Shown here: positions 8,437-17,019 of the stretch, piece by piece | How positions within the stretch are numbered: the first letter of the stretch is position 1 | Layout: each line of letters opens with the position of its first letter | Assembly: GCF_918698005.1 (NCBI RefSeq) | Contig: NZ_CAKKLJ010000003.1 | Coordinates: 248,001 to 312,000 of the forward strand | Reading direction: 5' to 3' | Length of the DNA: 64,000 bases | DNA from: Microbacterium sp. Bi121 | Lineage (GTDB): Bacteria; Actinomycetota; Actinomycetes; Actinomycetales; Microbacteriaceae | The notes under the pieces: generated by a model | Database searches by the model: none | What the model was told of the DNA's origin: nothing | The model's input: the letters and a program-made list of their open reading frames with translations, nothing else | Translations under genes and position numbers: made by a program

Positions 8437-9258
8437 ATGCGCATTGATCCACTGCACGCGGAGGTCGGGACGTCCCCGGCCTCCGCGTCGTGGTCGATCC
8501 GTCTCGACGACGTGTCGGTCACCTACCCCAACGGCACCAGGGCCCTCAGCGGCGTCTCACTCGACATCGCCGCAGGTGAGATGGTCTCGATCGTCGGCCT
8601 CTCCGGCTCGGGCAAGTCGACCCTGATCCGCACCATCAACGGCCTGGTGCCCGCGTCATCCGGCACGGTGACCGTCGGCCCGCACACGGTCACCGGCATG
8701 CGCGGCCGCGCACTCCGCGAGCTGCGCGGCCGCATCGGCATGATCTTCCAGGGCTTCAACCTCGCGGACCGCTCGGACGTCTACCGCAACGTCCTCGTCG
8801 GGAGCTTTGCGCGGACGCCGACCTGGCGGACGCTGCTCGGGGTCACGACCGCTCAGGATCGCGAGCTCGCGCTGCGCTCGCTGGATTCCGTCGGGATGCT
8901 GGAGAAGGTGTGGAACAGGGCCGGACAGCTCTCCGGCGGTCAGAAGCAGCGCGTCGCGATCGCGAGGGCGCTCATGCAGCAGCCCAGTGTGATGCTCGCC
9001 GACGAGCCGGTCGCGAGCCTCGACCCGCCGACGGCTCACGCGGTCATGCACGATCTGCGCCGGGTCAACCGTGACGAGCAGCTCACCGTGCTCGTCAACA
9101 TCCACCTGATGGATCTAGCTCGGCAGTACACGACCAGGATGATCGGCCTGCGTGCGGGAGAGGTGGTCTACGACGGCCAGGCCGCTGCAGCCACCGATCA
9201 CGACTTCGAGCAGATCTACGGGCGTCCGATCCAGCCGCGGGATGTGCTGGGCGCATGA
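8437..9258 (+). CDS. phnC: PhnC-type ABC transporter ATP-binding protein
   Basis: This 273-residue ATPase of the phosphonate-import family (PhnC) energises the two downstream permeases. Walker [10 protein letters not shown] is near residue 47, the signature [15 protein letters not shown] near 164, Walker [13 protein letters not shown] near 187 and the H-loop NIHLMD near 220. It starts 12 bases after phnD, and its stop overlaps the next start by 4 bases (ATGA). The first 14 residues look like an extension before the usual start of the domain. Confidence 0.9.
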   Translation: MRIDPLHAEVGTSPASASWSIRLDDVSVTYPNGTRALSGVSLDIAAGEMVSIVGLSGSGKSTLIRTINGLVPASSGTVTVGPHTVTGMRGRALRELRGRIGMIFQGFNLADRSDVYRNVLVGSFARTPTWRTLLGVTTAQDRELALRSLDSVGMLEKVWNRAGQLSGGQKQRVAIARALMQQPSVMLADEPVASLDPPTAHAVMHDLRRVNRDEQLTVLVNIHLMDLARQYTTRMIGLRAGEVVYDGQAAAATDHDFEQIYGRPIQPRDVLGA

Positions 9259-10073
9259 CGAGCAGCCTTTCCGCCGCACGCTCAGCAGAGGTTCCGCCCA
9301 AGCCGCGCTCGCGCGTGCGCACGGCGCTCGTCTTTCTCGCCTTCGCCGCATTCACCGTCGCGACCTGCATCCCCGCGATCGGCGGCATCGAGCTCGACGT
9401 CGGTGCTCTCATCCGCAATTGGAGCAACGGCTCGGGGCTGCTGGTGCAGTTCCTGCAACCAGACTTCGGATTCCTGCCGCGCACGATCGGGCCGATGCTC
9501 GAGACGCTCCAGATGGCGGTGGTCGGTGCCGCCCTCGCCGCCGTCGTCTCCGTGCCGCTGACTCTGTGGGCCGCCGCTCCGACCAATCCGAACGCGCCGA
9601 CCCGCGTCCTCGTCCGCACGATCATCAACGTCGTCCGCTCCGTCCCCGACCTCGTCTACGCCACGGTTCTCGTTGCGATGGTCGGCGTCGGAGCCCTGCC
9701 AGGACTCATCACGCTGTTCCTGTTCGACCTCGGCATCATCGTCAAGCTCGTCTCCGAGGCGATCGACGCGACCGATCTGCCGATCATCGAAGCCGGCCGC
9801 GCGGCAGGCGGGACGCAGACGCAGATCAATCGCCGAGGGGTGCTGCCGCAGACGTGGCCGCTGTTCGCGAATCAGTGGCTGTACACCCTGGAGCTCAACG
9901 TCCGCATCTCCGCGATTCTCGGCATCGTCGGCGCCGGCGGCATCGGGCGCCTGCTCGACGAGCGCCGTGCGTTCTACGCCTACGACGATGTCGCGGTGAT
10001 CGTCCTCGAGATCCTCGTCGTCGTCGTGCTCATCGAGATCTTCTCGAACTTCCTGCGAAGGAGGCTCGTATGA
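9255..10073 (+). CDS. phnE: PhnE-type ABC transporter permease (first copy)
   Basis: This 272-residue integral membrane protein has about six helices and the binding-protein-dependent permease EAA-like loop ([18 protein letters not shown], about residues 170-187), followed by [10 protein letters not shown]. It is ATGA-coupled at both ends. Phosphonate-type systems often carry two tandem PhnE paralogues that pair as a heterodimer, and this is the first. Confidence 0.9.
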   Translation: MTSSLSAARSAEVPPKPRSRVRTALVFLAFAAFTVATCIPAIGGIELDVGALIRNWSNGSGLLVQFLQPDFGFLPRTIGPMLETLQMAVVGAALAAVVSVPLTLWAAAPTNPNAPTRVLVRTIINVVRSVPDLVYATVLVAMVGVGALPGLITLFLFDLGIIVKLVSEAIDATDLPIIEAGRAAGGTQTQINRRGVLPQTWPLFANQWLYTLELNVRISAILGIVGAGGIGRLLDERRAFYAYDDVAVIVLEILVVVVLIEIFSNFLRRRLV

Positions 10074-10957
10074 GCGTCCTCACCGCCCCGTCGGCGACCG
10101 GTCTGGAGGTGCCGCGGCATCCGTCCCGAATCACCCCCACCGTGGTCGCCGTCATCGTCGGCGCCGTGGTGCTCGCATCCGCCGTGGGGCTGCCGATCCC
10201 GTGGAGCGATCTGGGGTCGCTGCCCGGCGAGGTCGCGCACTACCTCGGGCTCATGTTCTCCGCGCCGAACTGGGAGATGGTTCCGCAGGCGCTGTTCGAG
10301 ACGTGGCGGTCGTTCTCGATGGCCTGGATCGGTGCGATCGGCTGCGTGATCGTCTCCATTCCCCTCGGGATGCTCGCCGCGCGCAACGTCGGGCCGATCT
10401 GGCTGCGGCTGCCCCTTCGAGGGCTGTTCGCCGTCATCCGCGCCGTGCCGGAGGTCATCATCGCGCTGCTGCTGCTCACGGTCACCGGTCTCACGCCGTT
10501 CACCGGAGCTCTGGCGCTGGCGATCGCCGGCATCGGAACCCAGGCGAAGTGGGTCTACGAGACCGTCGAGTCCGTGCAGGAAGGAGCATCCGAAGCGGTG
10601 CGTGCAGCCGGAGGGAACACGGCCGAGGTCACGCGGTGGGCCTTGTGGCCCGCGGTCGCCCCCGCCTTGCTGTCATTCGCGCTGTATCGCTTCGAGATCA
10701 ACATCCGGACGTCCGCCGTGCTCGGTCTCGTCGGCGCCGGCGGGATCGGCAGTATGCTCGCGAACTACACCAATTTCCGCCAGTGGGACACGGTCGGGAT
10801 GCTGCTGATCGTGGTCGTCGTCGCGACGATGCTGATGGATGCGGTCTCGGGTGCCATCCGGCGGAGGATCATGAAGGGTCCACGAGCCAAGGCGGCTCCG
10901 GCGCAGAGAAACCTGGTGCAGAGGGAGGAGCGGATCGATGTGGCAAGGGTCAGCTGA
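10070..10957 (+). CDS. phnE: PhnE-type ABC transporter permease (second copy)
   Basis: This second permease has 295 residues and about six helices. The EAA-like loop is ESVQEGASEAVRAAGG near residue 170, and TSAVLGLVGAGGIG is shared with the first copy. The N-terminal 20 residues are a polar cytoplasmic extension. Its ATG overlaps the previous stop, and its own 3' end overlaps the RpiR gene by 20 bases, so all six genes read as one operon. Confidence 0.9.
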   Translation: MSVLTAPSATGLEVPRHPSRITPTVVAVIVGAVVLASAVGLPIPWSDLGSLPGEVAHYLGLMFSAPNWEMVPQALFETWRSFSMAWIGAIGCVIVSIPLGMLAARNVGPIWLRLPLRGLFAVIRAVPEVIIALLLLTVTGLTPFTGALALAIAGIGTQAKWVYETVESVQEGASEAVRAAGGNTAEVTRWALWPAVAPALLSFALYRFEINIRTSAVLGLVGAGGIGSMLANYTNFRQWDTVGMLLIVVVVATMLMDAVSGAIRRRIMKGPRAKAAPAQRNLVQREERIDVARVS

Positions 10958-11798
10958 AGCCCCGCCGACCGCCCGCATCGCGATGTTGGCGCCGTCGATG
11001 CAGCCCAGTGAGCGCCGGGTGGCCGAGTGGATCGCAATGGATGCGGATGCGGCCGTCGAGCGGACCGCGCAGGAGATCGCCGACGTCGTCGGGGTGGGAC
11101 GTGCGACCGTGATCCGCACCGCGCAGACGCTCGGATACGACGGGTATCCGCAGTTGCGCGTCGCGCTGGCTCGGGAGAGGGCGACGGCCGCGCCGAAGCA
11201 GGACGAGACGGTGGACGGCACCATGCTCGGTGCGCTGCGCGGAGCCGTCGACCGGTTCTCCGCCCGGCTCGCCCACACGGTGTCGGCGGTCACAGAGGAG
11301 ACCCTGGCATCGTTCGTCGGCGAGCTGGATGCCGCCACGAGGCTCCTGGTCGCCGCGAACGGGCTGTCGGCGCCGGTCGGCGCAGATCTCGCCATGCGTC
11401 TGACCTCGGCCGGTCGCCCGGCCGAGTACGTCGCTGACACGCTCGGTCAGCAGATCACGGCGTCCCAGCTCGGAGCAGGATCGACGTGCCTGGTCGTCTC
11501 AGGATCCGGCGTGAACCGGGCATCCATCGATGTCATGACCGCTGCGCGGGCCGGGGGCGCGCGCGTGCTCGCGATCACGTCGTTCCCGCGCTCTCCGGTC
11601 GCGGAGTTCGCCGACGTCGCGCTCGTCGTCGCCCCGATCAACGACTCATTCCGCGACGAGCTGCTTCACACGTCGCGCGCTTCGCTCATGCTCGTCACCG
11701 AGTCCGTGGTCGGACTGCTCGTCCGCACGCGAGGAGAGAGCGCGACGGCCGCCCAGGTCGCCACGCTGTCCGTCCTCGGCCACTCCCTCTCGGAGTAG
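10938..11798 (+). CDS. RpiR/MurR-family transcriptional regulator with SIS domain
   Basis: This 286-residue regulator has an N-terminal RpiR helix-turn-helix (residues 10-80, containing TAQEIADVVGVGRATVIRTA) and a C-terminal SIS sugar-phosphate-binding domain (about residues 110-260; LVVSGSGVNRASIDVM). Family members sense phosphorylated sugars. The GAGGAG ribosome site lies inside the preceding permease gene. Its place at the end of a phosphonate-type import operon suggests that the imported compound, or a product made from it, is a phosphorylated polyol or sugar acting as effector. Confidence 0.88.
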   Translation: MWQGSAEAPPTARIAMLAPSMQPSERRVAEWIAMDADAAVERTAQEIADVVGVGRATVIRTAQTLGYDGYPQLRVALARERATAAPKQDETVDGTMLGALRGAVDRFSARLAHTVSAVTEETLASFVGELDAATRLLVAANGLSAPVGADLAMRLTSAGRPAEYVADTLGQQITASQLGAGSTCLVVSGSGVNRASIDVMTAARAGGARVLAITSFPRSPVAEFADVALVVAPINDSFRDELLHTSRASLMLVTESVVGLLVRTRGESATAAQVATLSVLGHSLSE

Positions 11799-11803
11799 CC
11801 CGG

Positions 11804-12340
11804 TCAGCGCTCAGCGGGGTCGGCGGTGCCGATGAGAACCCCGCGCGCCAGCGTGTGGAAGTGCCGGTGGAACCCGAGGGTCGCCGGCGTCTCGTCGCCG
11901 TCCAAGTCGAGCTTCTCGACGTCGAGCGCGTCGACGACGAAGAAGTACCGGTGGATGCCGGTGCCCTCCGGAGGCGCCGCGCCGATGTACTGCTCCAGGC
12001 GCGCCTCGTTCGGCATCACCTTCGTCCCTGCGGGCAGGGCGGCTGCGGCGCCGGTGCCGCTGGGCAGCACGGCGGTGTCGGCCGGCAGATCGAAGGCGGC
12101 CCAGTGCCAGAATCCCGACCCGGTCGGGGCATCAGGGTCGAAGCACGACACCGCGAAGCTCTTGGTGCCGGCCGGCGCCTGCGACCACTGCAGGCCGGGG
12201 GAGCGGTCCTCGCCGCCGCGGCCCGCAGACCAGGCGAATAGCGGCAGCGGTCCACCGGCCTCGAAATCGGGGCTGGTCAGTTCGAGCGTGGCGAAGTCGC
12301 GGAGCGTGGCGAGTTCGGCATACGGGTCGTACGAGAACAT
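11804..12340 (-). CDS. YbhB/YbcL family Raf kinase inhibitor-like protein (PEBP fold)
   Basis: This 178-residue cytoplasmic protein of the bacterial PEBP-like family has the ligand-site segments SPGLQWSQAPAGTKSFA, CFDPDAPTGSGFWHWAAFDLP and HRYFFVVDAL. No enzymatic role is established for the bacterial family. The ATG at 12340 is preceded by AGGGAG; an upstream in-frame extension to 12529 lacks homology and overlaps the pyrE promoter, so it is rejected. It converges on the RpiR gene with a 5-base gap. Confidence 0.88.
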   Translation of the reverse strand: MFSYDPYAELATLRDFATLELTSPDFEAGGPLPLFAWSAGRGGEDRSPGLQWSQAPAGTKSFAVSCFDPDAPTGSGFWHWAAFDLPADTAVLPSGTGAAAALPAGTKVMPNEARLEQYIGAAPPEGTGIHRYFFVVDALDVEKLDLDGDETPATLGFHRHFHTLARGVLIGTADPAER

Positions 12341-12427
12341 TGATCTCCCTGCGTCGTGGATCCGGACGTTGCGGATCCACGGCCACGATAGGCGAATCGG
12401 CCATGCGTGACCAGCGTCACCGCGCCA

Positions 12428-12433
12428 TACACT
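12428..12433 (+). promoter_or_regulatory. putative -10 element of pyrE
   Basis: TACACT is followed by 7 bases and the GTG at 12441. No Shine-Dalgarno is visible, consistent with a leaderless mRNA. Confidence 0.5.
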
Positions 12434-12440
12434 GGATGCC

Positions 12441-13013
12441 GTGACTCTCGAAGCCGACCGCCAGTCCCTGCTCGCTCTGATCAAGGACGAGGCGGTGTTC
12501 CACGGCGACTTCACCCTTTCGAGCGGCAAGAAGGCGACGTACTACGTCGACATGCGCAAGCTCACCCTCGACCACCGCGCCGCTCCCGCGATCGGCCGGA
12601 TCATGCTCGACCTCATCGGCGATCTCGACATCGTCGCGGTCGGCGGACTGACGCTCGGAGCCGACCCGATCGCCAACTCGGTGATGCACGCGTCGGTCGC
12701 CGCAGCATCCGAGCGGAACGGCCGTCCGCTCGACGCCTTCGTCGTGCGCAAGGAGCCCAAGGACCACGGCCGCGGCCGCCAGATCGAAGGGGCGGATGTC
12801 GCGGGCAAGCGCGTCGTCGTCCTGGAGGACACCTCGACGACGGGGCAGTCGGCGCTCAAGGCCGTCGAGGCGCTGCGCCGCGAGGGTGCCGAGATCGTGG
12901 CCGTCGCCGTGATCGTCGACCGGAAGACCGGTGCGCAGGCAGCGATCGAAGCCGAAGGCCTCGAGTGGCGCGCCGCCTTCGACCTCGACGACCTCGGCCT
13001 CGACCCGCAGTGA
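12441..13013 (+). CDS. pyrE: orotate phosphoribosyltransferase
   Basis: This 190-residue enzyme makes orotidine 5'-phosphate from orotate and PRPP in pyrimidine synthesis. The N-terminal FHGDFTLSSGKKATYYVD and the PRPP-binding motif VVLEDTSTTGQS (about residues 127-138) are diagnostic. DMRKLTLD and the basic loop VRKEPKDHGRG are also present. It starts with GTG behind a leaderless-type promoter. Its stop overlaps the GTG of the ROK kinase gene, an unusual coupling for a pyrimidine gene. Confidence 0.96.
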   Translation: MTLEADRQSLLALIKDEAVFHGDFTLSSGKKATYYVDMRKLTLDHRAAPAIGRIMLDLIGDLDIVAVGGLTLGADPIANSVMHASVAAASERNGRPLDAFVVRKEPKDHGRGRQIEGADVAGKRVVVLEDTSTTGQSALKAVEALRREGAEIVAVAVIVDRKTGAQAAIEAEGLEWRAAFDLDDLGLDPQ

Positions 13014-13912
13014 CCGGCTACGCGCTCGCCGTCGACGTCGGCGGCACGAAGCTCGAGGCGGCGCTGGTCACGACGGACGGGGCGCTGGTCGACGGCAGCC
13101 GCAGCCGGCAGGCGACCGGTCGAGCGGCGACGTCGGCGACGATGGATGCCGCGATCACCGCCGTCGTCAGCCACGCGCTGGCCGCTCTGCCGGAGGGTGC
13201 CGAGCTCATCGGCGCCGGAGTCGGCAGCGCCGGCCCCGTCGACCGAGACACCGGCGCGATCTTCCCGGTCAACATGCCGTCGGCGCGCGGGTACGGGCTG
13301 GCGGATGCCGTCCGGTCCGCAGCATCCGCGACTGTCGGCCATGATGTCCGCACCGTCTTCGGGCACGACGGCGGCGCTCTCGCGCTCGCCGAGTCCTGGC
13401 TCGGCGCAACGCGCGATGCACGCTCCTCGCTGTCGATCGTGGTGTCGACCGGCGTCGGCGGAGGGTTCGTCGTGGACGGACAGTACGTCGCCGGTGCGAG
13501 CGGCAACGCCGGGCACCTCGGCCAGATGCGCCGCGAGGGCGGGCTGACGCTCGAGGAGATCGCCTCCGGCCCCGCGAGCGCGACGTGGGCGCAGTCGCAG
13601 GGATGGACCGGTGCGACCGGTGAGGATCTGGCCCGGGATGCCGCGGCGGGCGATTCGACCGCACGCGCGGCGATCGAGCGCTCGGCGCGCGCGGTGGGGG
13701 AGACGCTGGCGGATGCCGCGACCCTCGTCGACCTCGACGTGGTCGCGATCGGCGGCGGGTTCTCGCGGGTCTCCGAGGACTACATCGACCTCGTGCAGGC
13801 GGCGCTGACGGCATCCGCTGCTCATGAGTACTCGCGCGCGGCGCGCGTTGTGCGCTCCGGCCTCGGCGACGAGGGCCCGCTGATCGGCGCTGCTGCGTTC
13901 GTGCTTCGGTAG
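13010..13912 (+). CDS. ROK family sugar kinase/regulator-like protein
   Basis: This 300-residue protein has the ROK ATP-binding start ALAVDVGGTKLEAALV and the VSTGVGGGFVVDG glycine loop. GNAGHLGQM corresponds to the ROK His region. The usual cysteine-rich zinc motif after that His is absent: no Cys is visible in the whole segment. There is no N-terminal helix-turn-helix, so it is a kinase rather than a repressor. Substrate unknown; glucose or an N-acetyl sugar are the usual choices. GTG start, overlapping the pyrE stop by 4 bases. Confidence 0.85.
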   Translation: MTGYALAVDVGGTKLEAALVTTDGALVDGSRSRQATGRAATSATMDAAITAVVSHALAALPEGAELIGAGVGSAGPVDRDTGAIFPVNMPSARGYGLADAVRSAASATVGHDVRTVFGHDGGALALAESWLGATRDARSSLSIVVSTGVGGGFVVDGQYVAGASGNAGHLGQMRREGGLTLEEIASGPASATWAQSQGWTGATGEDLARDAAAGDSTARAAIERSARAVGETLADAATLVDLDVVAIGGGFSRVSEDYIDLVQAALTASAAHEYSRAARVVRSGLGDEGPLIGAAAFVLR

Positions 13913-13950
13913 GTCGTCGCGTCGGCTTGCACGCCCCGATCTGCCGAGTT

Positions 13951-14018
13951 CGTCCCGATCTGCGGTCGGGAACGGCTAAGACGTCCGCTGAACGTGCAGG
14001 TGTCAGCAGATCGGGACG
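13951..14018. repeat. long inverted repeat upstream of anmK
   Basis: CGTCCCGATCTGC (13951-13963) has a perfect 13-base inverted copy at 14006-14018, and a partial direct copy (CCCGATCTGC) begins at 13935. It ends only 3 bases before the putative anmK -10, so it could be an operator, or a terminator for the ROK gene. Unassigned. Confidence 0.6.
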
Positions 14019-14021
14019 ACG

Positions 14022-14027
14022 TAGGCT
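14022..14027 (+). promoter_or_regulatory. putative -10 element of anmK
   Basis: TAGGCT followed by 6 bases and the ATG at 14034; leaderless arrangement. Confidence 0.5.
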
Positions 14028-14033
14028 CGAGGG

Positions 14034-15197
14034 ATGCGCGTACTCGGCCTCCTGTCCGGCACCTCCCACGACGGGATCGACGTCGCGGTCGTCGACTTCG
14101 AAGAGCACGAGGGGATGCTGAGCGGCCGGCTCCTGCTCGCGGACAGTGTTCCGTACGATCCTGAGCTCCGCGCGCGCCTGGTCGCAGCTCTCCCTCCGGC
14201 ACCGACCACGCTGGCCGAGGTGTGCGAGCTCGACACCCTGATCGGGCAGGCGTTCGCCGACGTCGCGCGGCGCGCTGCGGCATCCATCGGCGACGTCGAT
14301 GCGGTCTGCACTCACGGTCAGACTGTCTACCACTGGGTCGAAGACGACCACGCTCGCGGCACCCTGCAGATCGGGCAGCCGGCCTGGATCGCCGAAGCCG
14401 TCGGCGCTCCCGTCGTCTCCGACGTGCGCATCCGCGACATCACCGCCGGCGGACACGGTGCACCCCTCGTGTCCTTCCTCGACGAGCTGCTGCTGCGTGA
14501 GCGCGCCGGCGTCGCGGCGGCGCTGAACCTCGGCGGCATCGCCAACATCACGGTGGTCGACCGGTCGGGCGTCACCGCATACGACATCGGCCCGGCGAAC
14601 GCCCTCGTCGACGCGATCATCGGCGCCTACGGACTCAACCCGCTCGGCTACGACGAGGATGCGGCGATCGCGCTCGCCGGCTCGATCGACGATGAGCTGC
14701 TGGCGGCGCTGCTGGCAGACCCGTACTACGCGCTCGCCGCCCCGAAGAGCACCGGCAAAGAGCATTTCCACCTCGCATACGTGCGCGAGCACGTCGCAGC
14801 GCTCGGACGAGACCTTCCGATCGCCGACCTCGTCCGCACGCTCACCGAGCTCACCGTCCGCACGGTCGCGCAGGATGTGCGCGCTGCCGGCATCCGGTTC
14901 CTCGCCGTCTCGGGCGGTGGATGCCACAACCCGCTCATCATGGACGGACTGCGCGCGGCCCTCCTCGAGACCGAAATCGTCCTCGCAGACGAGCTCGGAG
15001 CACCGGCCGATGCGAAGGAGGCGATCCTGTTCGCCCTGATCGGGTGGTGCACGATGCATGGCGTCGCAGCCGTGACCCCTGGAGGAACCGGAGCGCGCGA
15101 GCCGCGCATCCTGGGCACGATCACGCCCGGTGCCGGTCCGCTCAGGATGCCGGAGCCCGTCGCCGAACTGCGCGGCCTGGAGCTCGCCAAGGGCTGA
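14034..15197 (+). CDS. anmK: anhydro-N-acetylmuramic acid kinase
   Basis: This 387-residue enzyme converts anhydro-MurNAc to MurNAc-6-phosphate in cell-wall recycling. The N-terminal GLLSGTSHDGIDVAV is the family signature. CTHGQTVYHW, ALNLGGIANITV, GPANALVD and VSGGGCHNP follow in the usual order. Length matches the family (about 370-390). It stands behind its own apparent leaderless promoter next to a ROK kinase gene. A joint role with the ROK kinase in amino-sugar recycling is possible but not shown. Confidence 0.93.
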   Translation: MRVLGLLSGTSHDGIDVAVVDFEEHEGMLSGRLLLADSVPYDPELRARLVAALPPAPTTLAEVCELDTLIGQAFADVARRAAASIGDVDAVCTHGQTVYHWVEDDHARGTLQIGQPAWIAEAVGAPVVSDVRIRDITAGGHGAPLVSFLDELLLRERAGVAAALNLGGIANITVVDRSGVTAYDIGPANALVDAIIGAYGLNPLGYDEDAAIALAGSIDDELLAALLADPYYALAAPKSTGKEHFHLAYVREHVAALGRDLPIADLVRTLTELTVRTVAQDVRAAGIRFLAVSGGGCHNPLIMDGLRAALLETEIVLADELGAPADAKEAILFALIGWCTMHGVAAVTPGGTGAREPRILGTITPGAGPLRMPEPVAELRGLELAKG

Positions 15198-15211
15198 GGG
15201 CCGGGGAGCGC

Positions 15212-15365
15212 GCTCGCGCGCGGAGGTCGCATGCGGCGGTCAAAGTCGCGCCGAGGCAGCCGTTCGCGACCCCTGCCCGCTCAGTCGGGGAGGGAGCTCG
15301 CGCGCGGGGGTCGCATGTGGCGGTCAAAGTCGCGCCGAGACAGCCGTTCGCGACCCCTGCCCGCT
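15212..15365. repeat. tandem 84-bp intergenic repeat with inverted ends
   Basis: Two copies, starting at 15212 and 15296, differ at only a few positions. Each contains a core bounded by GGTCGCA and GCGACCC, an inverted-end structure able to fold. The pair fills the gap between convergent anmK and the small membrane protein gene. The form is that of a short palindromic interspersed element, possibly doubling as a bidirectional terminator. Confidence 0.75.
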
Positions 15366-15387
15366 CCGAGGAGGAGTGACCGCGCCG

Positions 15388-15555
15388 TCAGCTCTTCCGG
15401 TCGTCGTCCCAGGGCCCTTCCCACCAGTTGCCGGAGCCCCGTGAGTCGTCTGAGCCGCCGCGGCGGCGCGAGCGCACGAACTGCACGATGATGATCGTGA
15501 GCGTCGACAGGGTGATGAGGATCAGCACGAGGAACAGCAGGTCCTGCTGGTTCAT
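15388..15555 (-). CDS. small single-span membrane protein
   Basis: This 55-residue protein is of unknown function. Residues 5-27 form one hydrophobic helix (LLFLVLILITLSTLTIIIV), followed by basic RSRRR and an acidic Trp-containing tail (NWWEGPWDDD). The helix followed by positive residues predicts a cytoplasmic C-terminus. The ATG overlaps the stop of the YdeI-like gene (ATGA), which supports it as a real gene. Confidence 0.7.
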   Translation of the reverse strand: MNQQDLLFLVLILITLSTLTIIIVQFVRSRRRGGSDDSRGSGNWWEGPWDDDRKS

Positions 15556-16127
15556 GGGCGCTTCCCTTCTGCGGCATCCGCCACGATCTTCGCGATGCGG
15601 GCCGATCGCGTCTCGTCCCGGCGAGCCGTCGCGATGAGCGTCAGCCCGAGCTTCTTCACCGACTTCGGGAACCCGTCCCAGTTCGGGCGGGCGGCGGGGA
15701 CGGCATCCAGTGCCGCGGTGAAATCGTCGGGCTCTATCCCGGCCTCTGGGCCATCGAGCATCTCCCACGTGCCGTTCGCCTTCGCGACCTCGATCGCCCG
15801 GATGCCGGCCGGAGCCAGCAGCCCGTCAGCCTCGAGCGCAGCGAGCCGTGCCTTGTTCGTCGCCGCCCAGCCGCTCGACGGCCGCCGTGGCGAGAACCAC
15901 TGACCGTTCCCCTCGGCGAGCGTCCGCACTGGGCCGTCGATCCACCCGAAGCAGAGCGCCTGCCGGACGGCATCCTCGTACTCGAGTGACGACCCCGGAC
16001 CCGCACCGCGCACGTTCAGCAGCCACACGCCGCCCGCGCTCGCGCTCGCGTGATGCTCTTCGAGCCAGGCGCGCCAGTCGGCGACATCCGCCGCCGTGAT
16101 CCGGTCGCCGTCGTCGAGAACACCCAC
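15552..16127 (-). CDS. YdeI/OmpD-associated family protein
   Basis: This 191-residue protein resembles the YdeI family of bacteriocin-protection-like proteins. FGWIDGPVRTL and the WFSPRRPSSGWAATNKARL segment are the family core, and the C-terminal half has the NWDGFPKSVKKLGLTLIATARRDETR helix region (quoted in part: FPKSVKKLGL, ARRDETR). Biochemical function is not established. GTG start at 16127. It is coupled to the small membrane protein gene downstream. Confidence 0.78.
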   Translation of the reverse strand: MGVLDDGDRITAADVADWRAWLEEHHASASAGGVWLLNVRGAGPGSSLEYEDAVRQALCFGWIDGPVRTLAEGNGQWFSPRRPSSGWAATNKARLAALEADGLLAPAGIRAIEVAKANGTWEMLDGPEAGIEPDDFTAALDAVPAARPNWDGFPKSVKKLGLTLIATARRDETRSARIAKIVADAAEGKRP

Positions 16128-16148
16128 GTCAGCCCATGCCCTTCCGAT

Positions 16149-16949
16149 TCAGACCGTGGGGATCGTTCCGGTGATGGTGGGCAGCAGGTCGGCGACCGAG
16201 TCCACGATCTCGTCGGGGCGGAACGGGTACTTCTCGATCTCGGCCTGATCGCTGATGCCGGTGAGCACGAGCACCGTGTGGAGGCCCGCCTCGATGCCGG
16301 CGACGATGTCGGTGTCCATGCGGTCGCCGATCATGCCGGTCTTCTTCGAGTGCGCGCCGATCTTGTTGAGCGCCGACCGGAACATCATCGGGTTCGGCTT
16401 GCCGACCACGTACGGCTCCTTGCCGGTGGCCTTGGTGATGAGCGCGGCGATGGCGCCGGTCGCCGGGAGCGGACCGTCGACGCTGGGGCCGGTGGCATCC
16501 GGGTTGGTGACGATGAATCGCGCACCCTTGTTGATCAGGCGGATCGCCTTCGTGATCGCCTCGAACGAGTAGTTGCGGGTCTCGCCGACGACGACGAAAT
16601 CGGGGTTCGTCTCGGTCATCACGAAGCCGGCGTCGTGCAGCGCGGTGAGGATGCCCGCCTCACCGATCACGAACGCCGATCCGCCGGGCACCTGTTGCGC
16701 GAGGAAGTCCGCTGTGGCGAGCGCCGAGGTCCAGATGCGCTCCTCCGGCACGTGCAGCCCGCTTGCGCGGAGGCGTGCGGCGAGGTCGCGGGCGGTGAAG
16801 ATCGAGTTGTTCGTCAGCACCAGGTACGGGATGCCATTGGCCTCCCACCCTGCGAGCAGCTCGGATGCACCGGGGATGGCGTCGTTCTCATGGACGAGCA
16901 CGCCGTCCATGTCGGTGAGCCAGCATTCGATGTCGTCGCGGTGAGCCAT
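16149..16949 (-). CDS. HAD-IIA family phosphatase, NagD-like
   Basis: This 266-residue cytosolic phosphatase is of the NagD/p-nitrophenylphosphatase subfamily. Motif I is LTDMDGVLVHE, motif II is LVLTNNS, then a C2-type cap, the Lys in VVGKPNPMMF and motif III GDRMDTDI. NagD-like enzymes hydrolyse nucleotide and sugar phosphates. The ATG at 16949 is preferred over the GTG two codons upstream because it is exactly 6 bases after TAGGCT. Confidence 0.9.
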   Translation of the reverse strand: MAHRDDIECWLTDMDGVLVHENDAIPGASELLAGWEANGIPYLVLTNNSIFTARDLAARLRASGLHVPEERIWTSALATADFLAQQVPGGSAFVIGEAGILTALHDAGFVMTETNPDFVVVGETRNYSFEAITKAIRLINKGARFIVTNPDATGPSVDGPLPATGAIAALITKATGKEPYVVGKPNPMMFRSALNKIGAHSKKTGMIGDRMDTDIVAGIEAGLHTVLVLTGISDQAEIEKYPFRPDEIVDSVADLLPTITGTIPTV

Positions 16950-16955
16950 GTGCAC

Positions 16956-16961
16956 AGCCTA
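16956..16961 (-). promoter_or_regulatory. putative -10 element of the NagD-like gene
   Basis: TAGGCT on the minus strand, 6 bases before the ATG at 16949; it decides the start choice. Confidence 0.5.
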
Positions 16962-17019
16962 TTGGTCGCGCCTCAGACGGGAGCAACAGGCGCCGGGAGC
17001 AACAGGCGGCGGGCGGATG

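Noticed and set aside
12542..15059. Very long minus-strand open frames opposite pyrE, the ROK gene and anmK
   Set aside because: They are Arg/Ala/Gly-rich shadows of high-GC plus-strand genes with clear homology.
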